Of a stretch of DNA of 64,000 bases, positions 50,601-55,912 are shown one piece after another. A model generated the notes under the pieces. That model was not told the DNA's origin and made no database searches. It saw only the letters and a list, made by a program, of their open reading frames with translations. A program made the translations under genes and the position numbers. Numbering within the stretch: the stretch's first letter is position 1; each line of letters starts with the position of its first letter. The DNA comes from Dallia pectoralis (taxonomy: Eukaryota > Chordata > Actinopteri > Esociformes > Umbridae). The DNA lies in NCBI GenBank assembly GCA_029465975.1, contig CM055736.1, positions 5,705,482-5,769,481 of the forward strand, written 5' to 3'.

Positions 50601-53600
50601 TCTTAGAGGACTGGGGTCAGATGTGGTGAGGTCTTAGAGGACTGGGGTCAGATGTGGTGAGGTCTTAGAGGAATGGGGTCAGATGTGGTGAGGTCTTAGC
50701 GGAATGGGGTCAGATGTGGTGAGGTCTTAGAGGAATGGGGTCAGATGTGGTGAGGTCTTAGAGGACTGGGGTCAGATGTGGTGAGGTCTGAAAATAATGG
50801 TGTCAGGTGTGGTGAGGTCAGAGAGAAACAGGGTCAGGTGACCTCTTATCTTCTGAAAAAATTTAAGTATGTAAGTATCATTTCCTCATTCCCTAAAATC
50901 CACTACTATACCTATTTATAGGCTGAGTCTGCATCTGTGTGTTGTCTGGACGGTGTGTGCAGAGTATGTGTGGTGTGTGTGCAGTGTGTGTGTGTGTAGA
51001 TGAATCCAAGAGAGGGAGAATGACACAAAGGACAAAATACACTGAATTCTTACAAATCCTGTCAGCTACTTTCAATGAGATGTTTGATTGTGAACATGTG
51101 TTCATGTGATATTTGATTTGAGTACACTTTAAGATGGGCTGAATTCTTTACTCCCTCTTCTCCCCATGCCACGATCTCCAAAAACAGGGTGAGCAGTCCT
51201 CCGGCCCCAGACAGGAAATAATCACCATCATCATCGTGAAACTCCAGGCGACATTTTCGTGGTGCAACAGAGCACAGATCTGTGCAAAGAATACCGTAAA
51301 GCTCATTATAACCTAGCTGCGGGGATGACACAGTTCTTAAAAAACTTCAAATTCAATCACACTGCCAGATTATGATGAGGTTTATGTTATTTCTGCACAG
51401 ATTTGTGACCTTTTTTACTGCAACATGTTGCCCTCCAACTTACATTACACGTATCGTCTCTTGAAGCCAATCAAATAGAAAGAATAAGACATAAATGTGC
51501 AATACATAATTTAAATAATTCTCAAAATGTAAATGTGTCACTGCTCCCTCATTGTCCACATTTCTCTCTCTCATTCTTTCTCTGTCTGTGTATCAGTCAC
51601 CCTTTCTCCCCTCTTTTTGTTTTTGTAAAATTAGACTGGGTCGTGGTATGAAGTTAACTCATCCAAAAACCATTCTTAGTTCTATATCACACATTTATAA
51701 AGTAATGCTGCTCTGTTACCATTAGGGTACTGCTAAACAGATGAGTAAGCACATTATTTCATGCTCCGCGATGTGTGTCCAGCTATAATAATTGCGACTG
51801 TGCATTATAATTTCTCCTTAAAGTGCATTACGTTTGTCACATACGATGGGCATGCATGTATGTACTCTTATTTGTAACAGAATAAGCCATGTAGATTTCT
51901 TCAAGTGTGTCCTATGTGAGTGTTTCTGTTATCACTCACCGATGCAGGTCTTGCTGTCCGAGTGCAGGGCGTACTTCTGATGACAGCCACACACTGGTCC
52001 TACATCCGTATCATCACACGTGTGCTGGCAGCCTCCATTCCCATAGTTACAAGTCACTGGGAACATACAAACGTTGTAAGACAGAAGTGTAGGCCTATAC
52101 ACACACTAAATCTACTGAATTACCTTAAACCAATTCTAAAAATCTCTTGGTAAGAGCAGACATTTATTTACTGTGAGCTGTTTCCTATGATAGGATAAAA
52201 GCCTCCCGTCCAACAATAACAGAAAGGAGGCCCCAGAGTGCATTCCTAATCCAGCCTCATAGAGAAGCATTATCATCCGTGACCAGAGGTTCCCTCTCCT
52301 CTCCTCTCCTCATGACAGGTGAGATGACTTCATCAGACTCTGAGTTGGACAAGACTGATAAAGGAGAGAGAGAGCGAAATAACATAACGTAATAAATAAA
52401 AGGAGATGAGAAGAGGGAATGAGGTAGAAAGAGACAATGAGAAAAAGTAGATACAGGGAAAGTTGGAACAGAATAAGGAGTAAGCATGGAAAAACAGCAT
52501 GGAGAAAGAGAAAATGATAGACCAAATAAAAAAACAGCAAACTCCGACACCATCTCTACATTGGACTATAATGTGTTCTCTGAAACCTATTAATGTGCCT
52601 TGCTTTGACATTTACCACGGTGTGTGTGTGTTAGAGCATGAGATCTATGCCCATGCCCAATTCTCACAGAACCCGATGGGTTCGGGTCGGGTCAGTCTGA
52701 ATATTTTTTTTATTGCAGCGTGTTTAGTATGAACAACTTATGTTTTATCTCAGTTAGATTTGTTCCAGGCCCCCTTCCCACTTGCTGTCACAGCTTGTTT
52801 TTGGAGAGAAACGTGAAAATGGATTCTGAAAAGGTAAAAAGACAACTGGGCCTCGGGCAGAAAAAAAGACAGAAGTTGGAGGTGTGTATACATTTTGACA
52901 AGGTTATAATCAAAATATTCTACCGGACGGTAATGTGCAATGCAAAAGCTTCCACAGTCTCCTGAAATACGACAGCAAACAGACAAGACATTTTAACACT
53001 GCAAAGACATGCTGATCAATGCGGTTTCGACTGAACAGGCCCAAACAACGATATCGTTTGTCACAACAGGTAAAGCCATCCCTTAAAAAGTGAAACCAAT
53101 GTTGACTGCTTGTGTCAGCTTTTGTTGCAAAGATAATAGGCCTTTTAATTTTGTGAATTGAGAGTGCTTTGAATATTTTTTGCAAGAGCTTATCAATTTG
53201 GGGGCTGCACAATTTGGGGGCTGAGATTTTCCGTTAGCTCACTTATGTCCAGCAATGTAACAATTGCCACGAGATGTGTTAAAATGGCTTAATAGAGTAG
53301 GGAATCCTTAATAGAGTTTGAGATCTCTGGCCAAACCCGACCGAATACGACGGGTCAGTCTTAATTTGTCAAATATTTCACAGAGCACTTCGGGTTGGGC
53401 CGGGTTCCTACAGAAATGTGTCAGACCGTGTCTGTGTGGTGAGTTCAACTTTACAGGCCTGATTAAAGCTCTAGTGTGTGTATCAGTGAGGAGAGAGTGT
53501 TAATAGAAGAGTGAGGGAAAGATCCAAAAGGGCAGAAGAGAATAGATAAAGCTCATGAAGTTCCCTAGTCAGTAATCACTGAGCGGCATTCATTTGTTCA

Positions 53601-54974
53601 GCATGTGTTTTACTGCAGCTCAGCTAGACAGCGACTCTCCACATCACGCCGCTAATGAAACACTAACATCCACACTCATAACAAACCCTTCTTTCTGATT
53701 CAGTCGGTGGGACTCATTAGAAAATGTTAAGGATTTCACAATGTTACAAAATGTGTTGACAGAACAAGCATAAATAAAAAGCTTATTTTCCTATCCTGTG
53801 AATGGGGCTTTAAAAACATCCAAAACAAATTGAGGCATTAAAAAAATTAAGGGAAGAAATGAAAGCACCTTGACAATACTGACAAAAAACAGGGTTTGCA
53901 AGTTGAGATTATGGCGTGACGTGAGACAGTGGAAAAGAGGTCCTTGAGATGTTCTCTCTGGTATCGGTTGTAGTGGAGGCAGGGAGGGCACCATAATCAC
54001 AGCACCTCTTCAAATGTTGCAGCCAAGGTTTGAGTTCCACTTCTCAAAAACAGAACGTGAACAGTATGATTGGGTGCGGAACCTGTTCAATCTACGGTAC
54101 ATTCTTCCTTAGTTAAGCTTACTTTGCGAGAGAGCAAGTAATGTGCATTGTTGAAGGTGGATTGCATAATGAAGCTTCACTTTGGAAAGGTCCATGATGC
54201 GATATGCCTGGATGCAGCAACAAAGTGTCACATCATCTCCAAACATGCCATAAATGTCTGTCCGCCTTTTCCGACCACCAATCTATGTAAACTTGCATTC
54301 TCCACCTTGGCATATGTCAAAAAGCAACACGACCACCCAAAACTATTTACTCTCTGTAGAACAGGAATTGTGAGTGGCCCTTTTCTCTATACATACATGA
54401 ATAAAAAGAATCTGAGGAAAGCGCGAAACCCAGGTGTGTCATGCATAAACAGACACAAGGAGTGGATCTTCGCGCAAAGGGCTACACCATTTAATGACAC
54501 CACACAGTCTCAAATCCAAAAACAAGGCAGGCAGAGGAATGGTACATAGGAAGGTCAGAACCAACGAGCACAAGGGCACCAGAAGGCCTTAGGTAAAAAG
54601 AGTACACTTTCATTCTGAAAACTCTCTTAAGCGTTGCCTAGTGTACTGCTGCTATCTAAGCACTTGTTGATTTATTCTTCAGTAGACACAAGCGAAGGCG
54701 ATAATGAAGAAAAAGAGAGCAAGCAACACAGAAAAAAAGAAAGCGAAAGAAAAAAGGCTTTGACCTCAGCTCTGGGGACAGGTATCCAAAGCGTCATCGA
54801 CAACTGTCCACGAGAACATTTAGTGATGGCTCGGGAAAAAATACCTACATGTACAGCCTCTCTGATTCTTCGCCAGCTCAAACCCTGGCCGGCATTCGCA
54901 AGCCACGCCCCCCTTTGGAGTCTCACGGCAGATGTGGGCGCAGCCGTGGTCCTTGTTCATGCAGTTCATTCCAT
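5450..54974 (-). CDS. scube1: scube1, signal peptide-CUB-EGF domain protein 1 (19 exons, 5' part missing)
   Basis: Secreted or cell-surface glycoprotein of the SCUBE family. SCUBE proteins form oligomers and bind growth factors and Hedgehog or BMP pathway ligands (family knowledge). The 19 exons give about 859 residues in order: EGF-like x2, a 30-residue spacer, EGF-like x4 (three with the calcium-binding DIDEC start), a basic spacer with the [14 protein letters not shown] stretch, three cysteine-rich repeats, a CUB domain and a C-terminal tail. Paralogue choice rests on SCUBE1-like details: GELGDYTG and [11 protein letters not shown] in the CUB domain, LHWNKKDC in the last EGF, and DSENSY plus IKQKARFKI in the spacer. 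Human SCUBE1 is about 990 residues, so only the N-terminal signal peptide and first EGF modules are absent; they should lie beyond base 64000. Introns are GT-AG, 17 of phase 1 and the last of phase 0. No frameshift or nonsense codon was seen, so the gene appears intact. Exons are listed separately. Confidence 0.96.
5732..5811 (-). CDS. scube1: scube1 exon R: post-CUB tail
   Basis: This 80-bp exon has acceptor ggtttgcag and donor gtaaag. It starts in phase 1 and ends in phase 0. It encodes [20 protein letters not shown] then NHQEILK, a segment almost invariant across SCUBE proteins. Confidence 0.95.
6205..6357 (-). CDS. scube1: scube1 exon Q: CUB domain, second half
   Basis: This 153-bp exon has acceptor ttccattag and donor gtcagt. 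It encodes [40 protein letters not shown] and ends FQVPYVTYD. It completes the CUB domain with its fourth cysteine. Confidence 0.97.
6812..7009 (-). CDS. scube1: scube1 exon P: CUB domain, first half
   Basis: This 198-bp exon has acceptor atttttcag and donor gtacgt. It encodes the start of the CUB domain: [40 protein letters not shown] and [13 protein letters not shown]. Three of the four CUB cysteines are here. [11 protein letters not shown] distinguishes SCUBE1 from SCUBE2. Confidence 0.97.
7332..7493 (-). CDS. scube1: scube1 exon O: cysteine-rich repeat 3
   Basis: This 162-bp exon has acceptor ctccacag and donor gtaaga. It encodes [38 protein letters not shown] and ends NVSHCK. This is the third cysteine-rich repeat, with NTT and NVS sequons. 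Confidence 0.96.
7695..7862 (-). CDS. scube1: scube1 exon N: cysteine-rich repeat 2
   Basis: This 168-bp exon has acceptor cctcttccag and donor gtaaca. It encodes [34 protein letters not shown] and ends FRDCEAK. This is the second cysteine-rich repeat. Confidence 0.96.
8146..8307 (-). CDS. scube1: scube1 exon M: cysteine-rich (GCC2/GCC3-type) repeat 1
   Basis: This 162-bp exon has acceptor tctcccgcag and donor gtgagt. It encodes [37 protein letters not shown] and ends NVSQCGG. This is the first of three cysteine-rich repeats. NVS is a potential N-glycosylation site. Confidence 0.95.
8690..8884 (-). CDS. scube1: scube1 exon L: conserved spacer before cysteine-rich repeats
   Basis: This 195-bp exon has acceptor tgttacag and donor gtgagt. 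It encodes [17 protein letters not shown], then [20 protein letters not shown] and YEVAQKP, ending GQVLRDGKC. The LRKSI..QQFY and SGTEYEVAQ segments are strongly conserved in SCUBE1. Confidence 0.95.
9114..9233 (-). repeat. 24-bp minisatellite carrying a splice donor in each unit
   Basis: Five units read, on the minus strand, GTCAGTxTGGCTGTGTAACATCAG, so each unit ends CAG and the next begins GT. The array abuts the donor of scube1 exon K. Donor positions repeat every 24 bp (exon ends 9232, 9208, 9184, 9160, 9136). The last one is CAG/GTGAGT. The repeat is open in the scube1 frame and would encode GQ(F/C)GCVTS units. Confidence 0.9.
9232..9390 (-). CDS. scube1: scube1 exon K: basic spacer, with multiplied 5' splice site
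   Basis: This 159-bp exon has acceptor catctcag and donor gtcagt. It encodes [19 protein letters not shown], then the [14 protein letters not shown] stretch and an acidic end, MEMKEEEAS. The 3' end chosen here gives the family-typical length. Four further CAG/GT donors follow at 24-bp steps in a tandem repeat, all in the same phase. The most distal one (exon end 9136) is CAG/GTGAGT, the best match to the donor consensus; using it would add 32 residues. See the repeat at 9114-9233. Confidence 0.92.
9466..10267 (-). mobile_element. Tc1/mariner element, Sleeping-Beauty-like, internally deleted
   Basis: Ends are CAGTTGAAGTCGTAAGTTAC and its near inverse ...TTCAACTG, flanked by TA on both sides, the Tc1 target duplication. 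Minus-strand fragments retain transposase pieces: [10 protein letters not shown] and [13 protein letters not shown] (DNA-binding part) and [19 protein letters not shown] (catalytic-domain part). At 802 bp it is about half the length of a full copy. The frames are broken, so it is inactive. It lies in the intron between scube1 exons J and K. Confidence 0.88.
10660..10770 (-). CDS. scube1: scube1 exon J: spacer ([14 protein letters not shown])
   Basis: This 111-bp exon has acceptor gaagacacag and donor gtaaac. It encodes [18 protein letters not shown] followed by [19 protein letters not shown], a basic spacer segment conserved in SCUBE1 and SCUBE3. Confidence 0.94.
11178..11600 (+). mobile_element. 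Solo LTR with CATT target duplication
   Basis: A 423-bp unit starts TGTTACGTCC and ends GGTTGTGACA. It is flanked by CATT at 11174-11177 and 11601-11604. An AATAAA signal lies near 11524. The ends and poly(A) region resemble the LTR at 2101-2491. It sits in the scube1 intron between exons I and J, in antisense orientation to the gene. Confidence 0.75.
11902..12000 (-). CDS. scube1: scube1 exon I: spacer ([13 protein letters not shown])
   Basis: This 99-bp exon has acceptor gccctacag and donor gtatac. It encodes [18 protein letters not shown] followed by [21 protein letters not shown] and SCGVP are diagnostic of SCUBE1. It contains a NAT sequon. Confidence 0.94.
12777..13481. mobile_element. 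Foldback (long inverted repeat) element with 6-bp target duplication
   Basis: The left arm (12777-13036) and right arm (13251-13481) are imperfect inverse complements, and the loop is about 214 bp. Outer ends are TATGGAACAAAATCTGTCTC and its near inverse ending TTCCATA. The flanks are GTGATG at 12771-12776 and 13482-13487. The arms hold runs of short motifs such as gcattgaaataatgcatctg. No transposase frame is present, so it is non-autonomous. Superfamily not identified. Confidence 0.85.
13640..13980 (-). mobile_element. Tc1-like transposase remnant
   Basis: The minus-strand frame 13897-13655 keeps the C-terminal part of a Tc1 transposase: [20 protein letters not shown] and [17 protein letters not shown]. 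An upstream piece, [14 protein letters not shown], corresponds to the catalytic-core neighbourhood and is joined directly by a deletion. Terminal repeats were not resolved. Intronic and inactive. Confidence 0.7.
14000..15021. other. scube1 intron remainder, no gene seen
   Basis: AT-rich intron DNA between the Tc1 remnant and exon H. It includes anonymous repeat-like sequence at 14000-14420 (for example gcgagcgcaaattgagatatg). No protein or RNA gene recognised. Confidence 0.5.
15022..15141 (-). CDS. scube1: scube1 exon H: start of central spacer
   Basis: This 120-bp exon has acceptor gctcctcag and donor gtacac. It encodes [19 protein letters not shown] through [13 protein letters not shown]. 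The PRAQLNC and C-x3-C spacing agree with the SCUBE1 region just after the EGF array. It lies only 131 bp from exon G. Confidence 0.93.
15273..15395 (-). CDS. scube1: scube1 exon G: last EGF-like module ([12 protein letters not shown])
   Basis: This 123-bp exon has acceptor ccctctcag and donor gtaagc. It encodes [19 protein letters not shown] through LHWNKKDCV. It is the last EGF module before the spacer and matches SCUBE1 rather than SCUBE2 or SCUBE3 at NGSC and ECVCPAG. NGS is a potential N-glycosylation sequon. Confidence 0.96.
15731..16304. mobile_element. PIF/Harbinger-like MITE with TAA target duplication
   Basis: Terminal inverted repeats are TGACGCTTTTCCACTACA on the left and, as the inverse of the right end, TGGCGCTTTTCCACTACA. 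They continue into AGAACCAGCTCG. Flanks are TAA at 15728-15730 and 16305-16307, the 3-bp TWA duplication typical of PIF/Harbinger. It is 574 bp, CpG-rich near the ends, and lacks a transposase. It lies 54 bp beyond the 5' splice site of scube1 exon F. Confidence 0.82.
16359..16475 (-). CDS. scube1: scube1 exon F: calcium-binding EGF-like module ([11 protein letters not shown])
   Basis: This 117-bp exon has acceptor ttctcccag and donor gtaggt. It encodes [20 protein letters not shown] through LYGLTHCG, a calcium-binding EGF module. A Harbinger-like MITE (15731-16304) ends only about 54 bp past its 5' splice site. Confidence 0.96.
16830..17720 (-). mobile_element. Small LTR-retroelement-like unit with two direct repeats
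   Basis: Two similar segments of about 160 bp (about 16850-17010 and 17540-17720) share, on the minus strand, TAATAAAATGCC and a CCTAAACACA-like stretch, in direct orientation. AATAAAA provides a poly(A) signal in each, as in LTRs. Between them the minus strand is largely open (17580-17395 and 17534-17058) without a domain I recognise. It could be a deleted LTR element or a TRIM. Exact ends were not found. Confidence 0.45.
18322..18376. repeat. Perfect 24-bp inverted repeat, 7-nt loop
   Basis: Arms at 18322-18345 and 18353-18376 are exact inverse complements, with core TCCTCCAATGACGTAA and AT ends. The arms carry TGACGTAA, a CRE/C-EBP-like motif. It sits just before a transposon-derived gene remnant and may belong to that element's end. 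Confidence 0.9.
18539..19320 (+). pseudogene. P2RX7-like domain gene remnant in a transposon-like segment
   Basis: Plus-strand pieces together resemble the cysteine-rich intracellular domain of P2X7 receptors, which also occurs in many repetitive fish proteins annotated as P2X purinoceptor 7-like. The pieces are a start [18 protein letters not shown], then after a frame change [13 protein letters not shown] and [16 protein letters not shown], then [15 protein letters not shown] near 18880, and at 19119 [20 protein letters not shown] after an acceptor-like ttttcag. The frame is broken at least once and ends in an AATAAA-rich tail near 19340. A possible transposon end with TTAA and GGGCAACTTCACCGAA on the minus strand lies near 19890. 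The link to a mobile element is inferred. Confidence 0.6.
19890..21599. other. Intron DNA, no gene seen
   Basis: AT-rich scube1 intron sequence without conserved coding frames or clear terminal repeats. Open frames are short and show no recognisable domain. Confidence 0.5.
21600..21950 (-). mobile_element. Degenerate Tc1-like fragment
   Basis: Sequence such as gagcttggcattctagcc, gtcatcaaaccagatacac and ctctcagagtccttcagaca matches the antisense of a common fish Tc1-like transposase body. All frames are broken. It abuts the 3' tail of the LINE at 21955. Confidence 0.45.
21955..24110 (-). mobile_element. Non-LTR retrotransposon (fish LINE), 5' truncated
   Basis: The minus-strand LINE starts abruptly inside the endonuclease domain at about 24100, a normal result of incomplete target-primed reverse transcription. 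It ends with GGATAAGCGGTTGAAGATGAG and a short GATGA-type tail at about 21955. It inserted next to an older Tc1-like fragment. Its coding part is described at 22055-24106. Confidence 0.9.
22055..24106 (-). pseudogene. LINE ORF2 remnant: reverse transcriptase lacking its catalytic core
   Basis: The frame opens at 24106 and reads [20 protein letters not shown] with TDHHLVVSW, the end of an APE-type endonuclease. The reverse transcriptase follows: [46 protein letters not shown] and [18 protein letters not shown]. After FPVGVGLR the frame jumps directly to [12 protein letters not shown]. The usual QGCPLSP and FADD segments are missing, an in-frame loss of roughly 50 residues. At 22265 a TGA follows RSSVI, but the same frame continues [10 protein letters not shown] to a natural-looking stop at 22055-22057. 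The first half of the catalytic site ([10 protein letters not shown]) is altered from the usual KAFDR. The copy is dead despite its long open frame. Confidence 0.9.
24239..24480. mobile_element. hAT-like terminal fragment
   Basis: TAGGGCTGAACGAATTTTGA followed by cgatgtaatgtgcgatta resembles the ends of fish hAT elements, which often begin TAGGGCTG. No partner end or 8-bp duplication was found. Possibly a truncated relative of the adjacent copy. Confidence 0.35.
24536..24844 (+). pseudogene. hAT transposase N-terminal BED zinc finger fragment
   Basis: A 103-codon frame contains C-x2-C at VACTLCKAE and H-x4-H at CHIKAKHPG, the BED finger that binds transposon ends. It stops at 24844 before any RNase-H-like catalytic region. 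Confidence 0.75.
24966..25126. repeat. 31-bp tandem repeat, about 5 copies
   Basis: Units of gacatctgtgagcaatgaca plus actattcacct, with a few substitutions, lie inside the hAT remnant. Confidence 0.85.
25630..26423. other. Intron DNA, no gene seen
   Basis: AT-rich sequence between the hAT copy and scube1 exon E. No conserved frame or repeat recognised. Confidence 0.5.
26424..26552 (-). CDS. scube1: scube1 exon E: calcium-binding EGF-like module
   Basis: This 129-bp exon has acceptor ttggtgcag and donor gtgagt. It encodes [18 protein letters not shown] through LTDERTCQ. The DIDEC start and the aromatic residue in the GSFEC stretch fit a calcium-binding EGF module. It is two residues longer before NNGGC than the human counterpart as I recall it. 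Confidence 0.95.
26553..27799. other. Intron DNA, no gene seen
   Basis: First part of the 12-kb scube1 intron between exons D and E. It contains short GT runs near 27190 and 27255 and no recognisable coding exon. Confidence 0.5.
27800..28310 (+). repeat. Polypurine-rich tracts
   Basis: The plus strand is almost wholly A and G over 27815-28060 and again over 28180-28310, with runs such as gaagtggggaggggggaac. The scube1 transcript is therefore polypyrimidine here. Not a simple repeat and not coding. Confidence 0.75.
28311..29279. other. Intron DNA, no gene seen
   Basis: Anonymous intron sequence between the polypurine tracts and the Gypsy remnant. No conserved frame. Confidence 0.5.
29280..31560 (+). 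mobile_element. Degenerate Ty3/Gypsy element, interrupted
   Basis: Plus-strand reverse transcriptase pieces at 31053-31300 read [20 protein letters not shown] and [17 protein letters not shown], followed by [16 protein letters not shown] in a shifted frame. These are hallmark Gypsy motifs with frame breaks and a missing catalytic end. Segments near 29410-29550 and 31440-31560 share an AATAAA-centred stretch and ctttcattcctacc/ctgtcattcctgcc, suggesting two LTRs. LTR limits are tentative. A separate inverted-repeat element (29801-30605) is inserted in it. Confidence 0.65.
29801..30605. mobile_element. Inverted-repeat DNA element (GGGGCCTCATTT ends)
   Basis: An 805-bp unit with ends GGGGCCTCATTTATAAA and the inverse of TTTAGAAATGAGGCCCC, 16 of 17 matching. 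Subterminal copies of cgtacgcc-type motifs recur at both ends. No transposase frame. The target duplication is unclear (possibly CAG). Inserted in a Gypsy remnant, so it is the younger of the two. Superfamily not assigned. Confidence 0.75.
31561..34264. other. Intron DNA, no gene seen
   Basis: No recognisable coding exon. Parts (33570-34260) look like dispersed repeat sequence but have no clear ends. Confidence 0.45.
34265..34505. repeat. Duplicated block rich in self-complementary GTTAGC/GCTAGC units
   Basis: The sequence gtctctgtttacacgttagc occurs twice about 150 bp apart. Each copy leads into strings of gttagcatgttagctagc. The units contain palindromes GCTAGC, TTAGCTAA and AACGTT, so either strand can fold. 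Confidence 0.85.
34535..35232. repeat. 65-bp minisatellite, about 10 copies
   Basis: The unit includes gtgtgtattcatgagtaatg, actgataggtttaacacatt and gtatactatggtgcatgtag. Spacing is 65 bp (for example 34561 to 34626). Two units carry an extra partial duplication of gtttaacacattgtatacta. Confidence 0.9.
35233..38507. other. Intron DNA, no gene seen
   Basis: Open frames such as 36062-36403 (plus) have no recognisable domain or splice context. A (CA)-rich run abuts exon D near 38480. Confidence 0.45.
38508..38624 (-). CDS. scube1: scube1 exon D: EGF-like module ([10 protein letters not shown])
   Basis: This 117-bp exon has acceptor tttacccag and donor gtcagt. It encodes [20 protein letters not shown] through LQPDGKTCK, a six-cysteine EGF-like module very close to the vertebrate SCUBE1 sixth EGF module. 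Phase 1 at both ends. Confidence 0.96.
38625..39634. other. Intron DNA, no gene seen
   Basis: AT-rich sequence upstream of exon D on the gene strand. No conserved frame or repeat ends. Confidence 0.5.
39635..40715 (+). mobile_element. Rex1/CR1-like LINE remnant
   Basis: Plus-strand coding traces in shifting frames: [14 protein letters not shown] and [20 protein letters not shown] (reverse transcriptase), [17 protein letters not shown] after a deletion of the catalytic centre, and [20 protein letters not shown] with [14 protein letters not shown] near the C-terminus. The 3' end is an AATTAAACTGGATTATGATTCT stretch typical of this group. Internal deletions and stops make it inactive. Confidence 0.8.
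40716..44399. other. Intron DNA, no gene seen
   Basis: Long AT-rich stretch between the LINE remnant and exon C. No exon, RNA gene or element ends recognised. Confidence 0.45.
44400..44489 (-). CDS. scube1: scube1 exon C: 30-residue spacer with NAT and RVKR motifs
   Basis: This 90-bp, phase 1-1 exon lies between two EGF exons. It has acceptor gttttag and donor gtaact. It encodes [15 protein letters not shown] followed by [15 protein letters not shown]. It contains an N-glycosylation sequon (NAT) and a basic RVKRR stretch resembling a proprotein-convertase site. Related spacers occur in some SCUBE proteins or isoforms and are missing from others (recalled family knowledge). The exon can be skipped without changing frame, so alternative splicing is plausible. 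Confidence 0.9.
44490..47047. other. Intron DNA with GT microsatellites, no gene seen
   Basis: The plus strand is purine-biased over 44920-45400 and 46040-46480. (GT)n microsatellites lie at about 45784-45830 and 45900-45942. Open frames on the minus strand here reflect base bias rather than genes. Confidence 0.55.
47048..47180. repeat. Imperfect ~33-bp tandem repeat, about 4 copies
   Basis: Repeating pattern cattgatgag...gcattgaaatcacagcat with many substitutions. Degenerate and probably old. Confidence 0.6.
47991..50840. repeat. 31-bp minisatellite, about 90 copies
   Basis: The unit is ggggtcagatgtggtgaggt plus cttagaggaat, 31 bp, spanning about 2.85 kb with very high identity. Variants (gttttag for gtcttag, caaatg for cagatg, gactgg for gaatgg) occur in runs, suggesting block duplications. 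The right end (50160-50830) is more degenerate. G-rich on plus, so the scube1 transcript strand is C-rich and every unit reads CTGACCCCATTCCTCTAAG. Confidence 0.97.
50841..51939. other. Intron DNA, no gene seen
   Basis: Between the minisatellite and exon B. The minus-strand frame 51331-51062 has no recognisable domain and no convincing splice context. Confidence 0.45.
51940..52056 (-). CDS. scube1: scube1 exon B: EGF-like module (TCNYGNGGC)
   Basis: This 117-bp exon has acceptor gttcccag and donor gtgagt. It encodes an EGF-like module running [15 protein letters not shown] to HSDSKTCI, without the DxDE calcium motif, as expected for the fifth SCUBE EGF module. Phase 1 at both ends. Confidence 0.95.
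52632..53473. mobile_element. Non-autonomous hAT-like element inserted in a GT microsatellite
   Basis: Ends TAGAGC and GCTCTA are inverted and flanked by GTGTGTGT on both sides (52624-52631, 53474-53481), an 8-bp duplication as in hAT elements. Subterminal CCCGA/TCGGG motifs (gatgggttcgggtcgggtc near the left, ttcgggttgggccgggttc near the right) are typical of a fish hAT group. No transposase. The duplication lies in simple sequence, so it is weaker evidence than usual. Confidence 0.65.
53482..54848. other. Intron DNA, no clear gene
   Basis: The plus-strand frame 54148-54549 includes [20 protein letters not shown], faintly like the C-terminal dimerisation region of hAT transposases. Too weak for a firm call. 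Nothing else recognised. Confidence 0.35.
54849..54974 (-). CDS. scube1: scube1 exon A: EGF-like module ([11 protein letters not shown])
   Basis: This 126-bp exon is phase 1 at both ends, with acceptor cctctacag and donor gtaggt. It encodes an EGF-like module with six cysteines that starts [15 protein letters not shown] and contains [16 protein letters not shown]. It corresponds to the fourth EGF module of vertebrate SCUBE proteins. It is the most 5' exon I can find in the window. The donor was placed so that the split leucine codon joins the [10 protein letters not shown] start of the next exon. Confidence 0.95.
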
Positions 54975-55912
54975 CTGTAGAGGAAACGAGAGAGGAAGAG
55001 GCAATGATGTGATGACAGAGAACTCCTATTGGTGTAACATTAACACTCTGGAATAAAACAGTCCCATGCTACAGGTTTCGATGACAAATGTGCATTCACC
55101 AGGCTGGAGAAAATTGATGGGATCAGAAGCCACGGTTGACAGCGTTTGACTGAGGGTTACGAGCCTGCCAGACGCCAGTTGGATTACCAGAGTGTGTCTG
55201 ATGAGAGTCTTCAGACATTTTAGTGTTCAGCAGTTTCCCCCACAATCTCAAACGCACTACAGACTTCTCGAGAGCGATGTGAAAAGGGGGGGGGACCAAT
55301 ACCAAGGTATTGGTGAGCGGTGTGAAAAATGTCAACCTGCCTGCCAGAAGCTCCCCACCCTCCATTGGAAGTGGGGACGGTGCCCCGCTCAGTCATTTTT
55401 CACTCACACTCCCCCACCTCTCTTTATGACTCCCTCTCTCTGTAAAATACTATTTCTGTCATCAAGTATGGTTTGTTTTTATTTGGACAATCTCGAAAAT
55501 GAATGCAGAGACCTTTTCCTGCAAAACGGCAAATAAATCAATGGTAAATCTGTGTGTGTGTGCATTTCTCCACGAGTGGCCAAAAAAACCTGGAATATAG
55601 CCCGGGAGAGATGAACTCCAGAAGCATCCCCGTCTAGCCCTCAACACCCTCTGAAAAGGAAGACCGGCTAAGGGGGGGCTCTGATCAAACAGAGGCTGTG
55701 GGTGTTTTCCTTCCCTAATTGTGCAAAGCCTGTTTTATGCTCACTGACATCCTGCCCGAGTGCCATTAGGGTCAGAGGGACATTAGTAGTGGCATATTAA
55801 ACTGTCCCATCACTCCATCCACCTCCCTCGAACACAAACCCACACACACACACACCTCCCAGTCATAAACGCGATGCCAAGATCTATTAATTTACAACAC
55901 ACTCCCTCCTCC
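54975..55912. other. Intron upstream of exon A, no gene seen
   Basis: No further scube1 EGF exon could be found here or further right in the window. Contains a (CA)n run near 55840. Confidence 0.5.

Noticed and set aside
51062..51331. Minus-strand frame with [21 protein letters not shown], considered as an extra scube1 exon or an unrelated exon
   Set aside because: It matches no SCUBE module, lacks a convincing acceptor/donor pair in phase 1, and falls between two exons that join in frame without it.
54148..54549. Plus-strand 133-codon frame with a faint hAT C-terminal likeness
   Set aside because: Only a short stretch ([17 protein letters not shown]) looks familiar; no element ends or target duplication were found.
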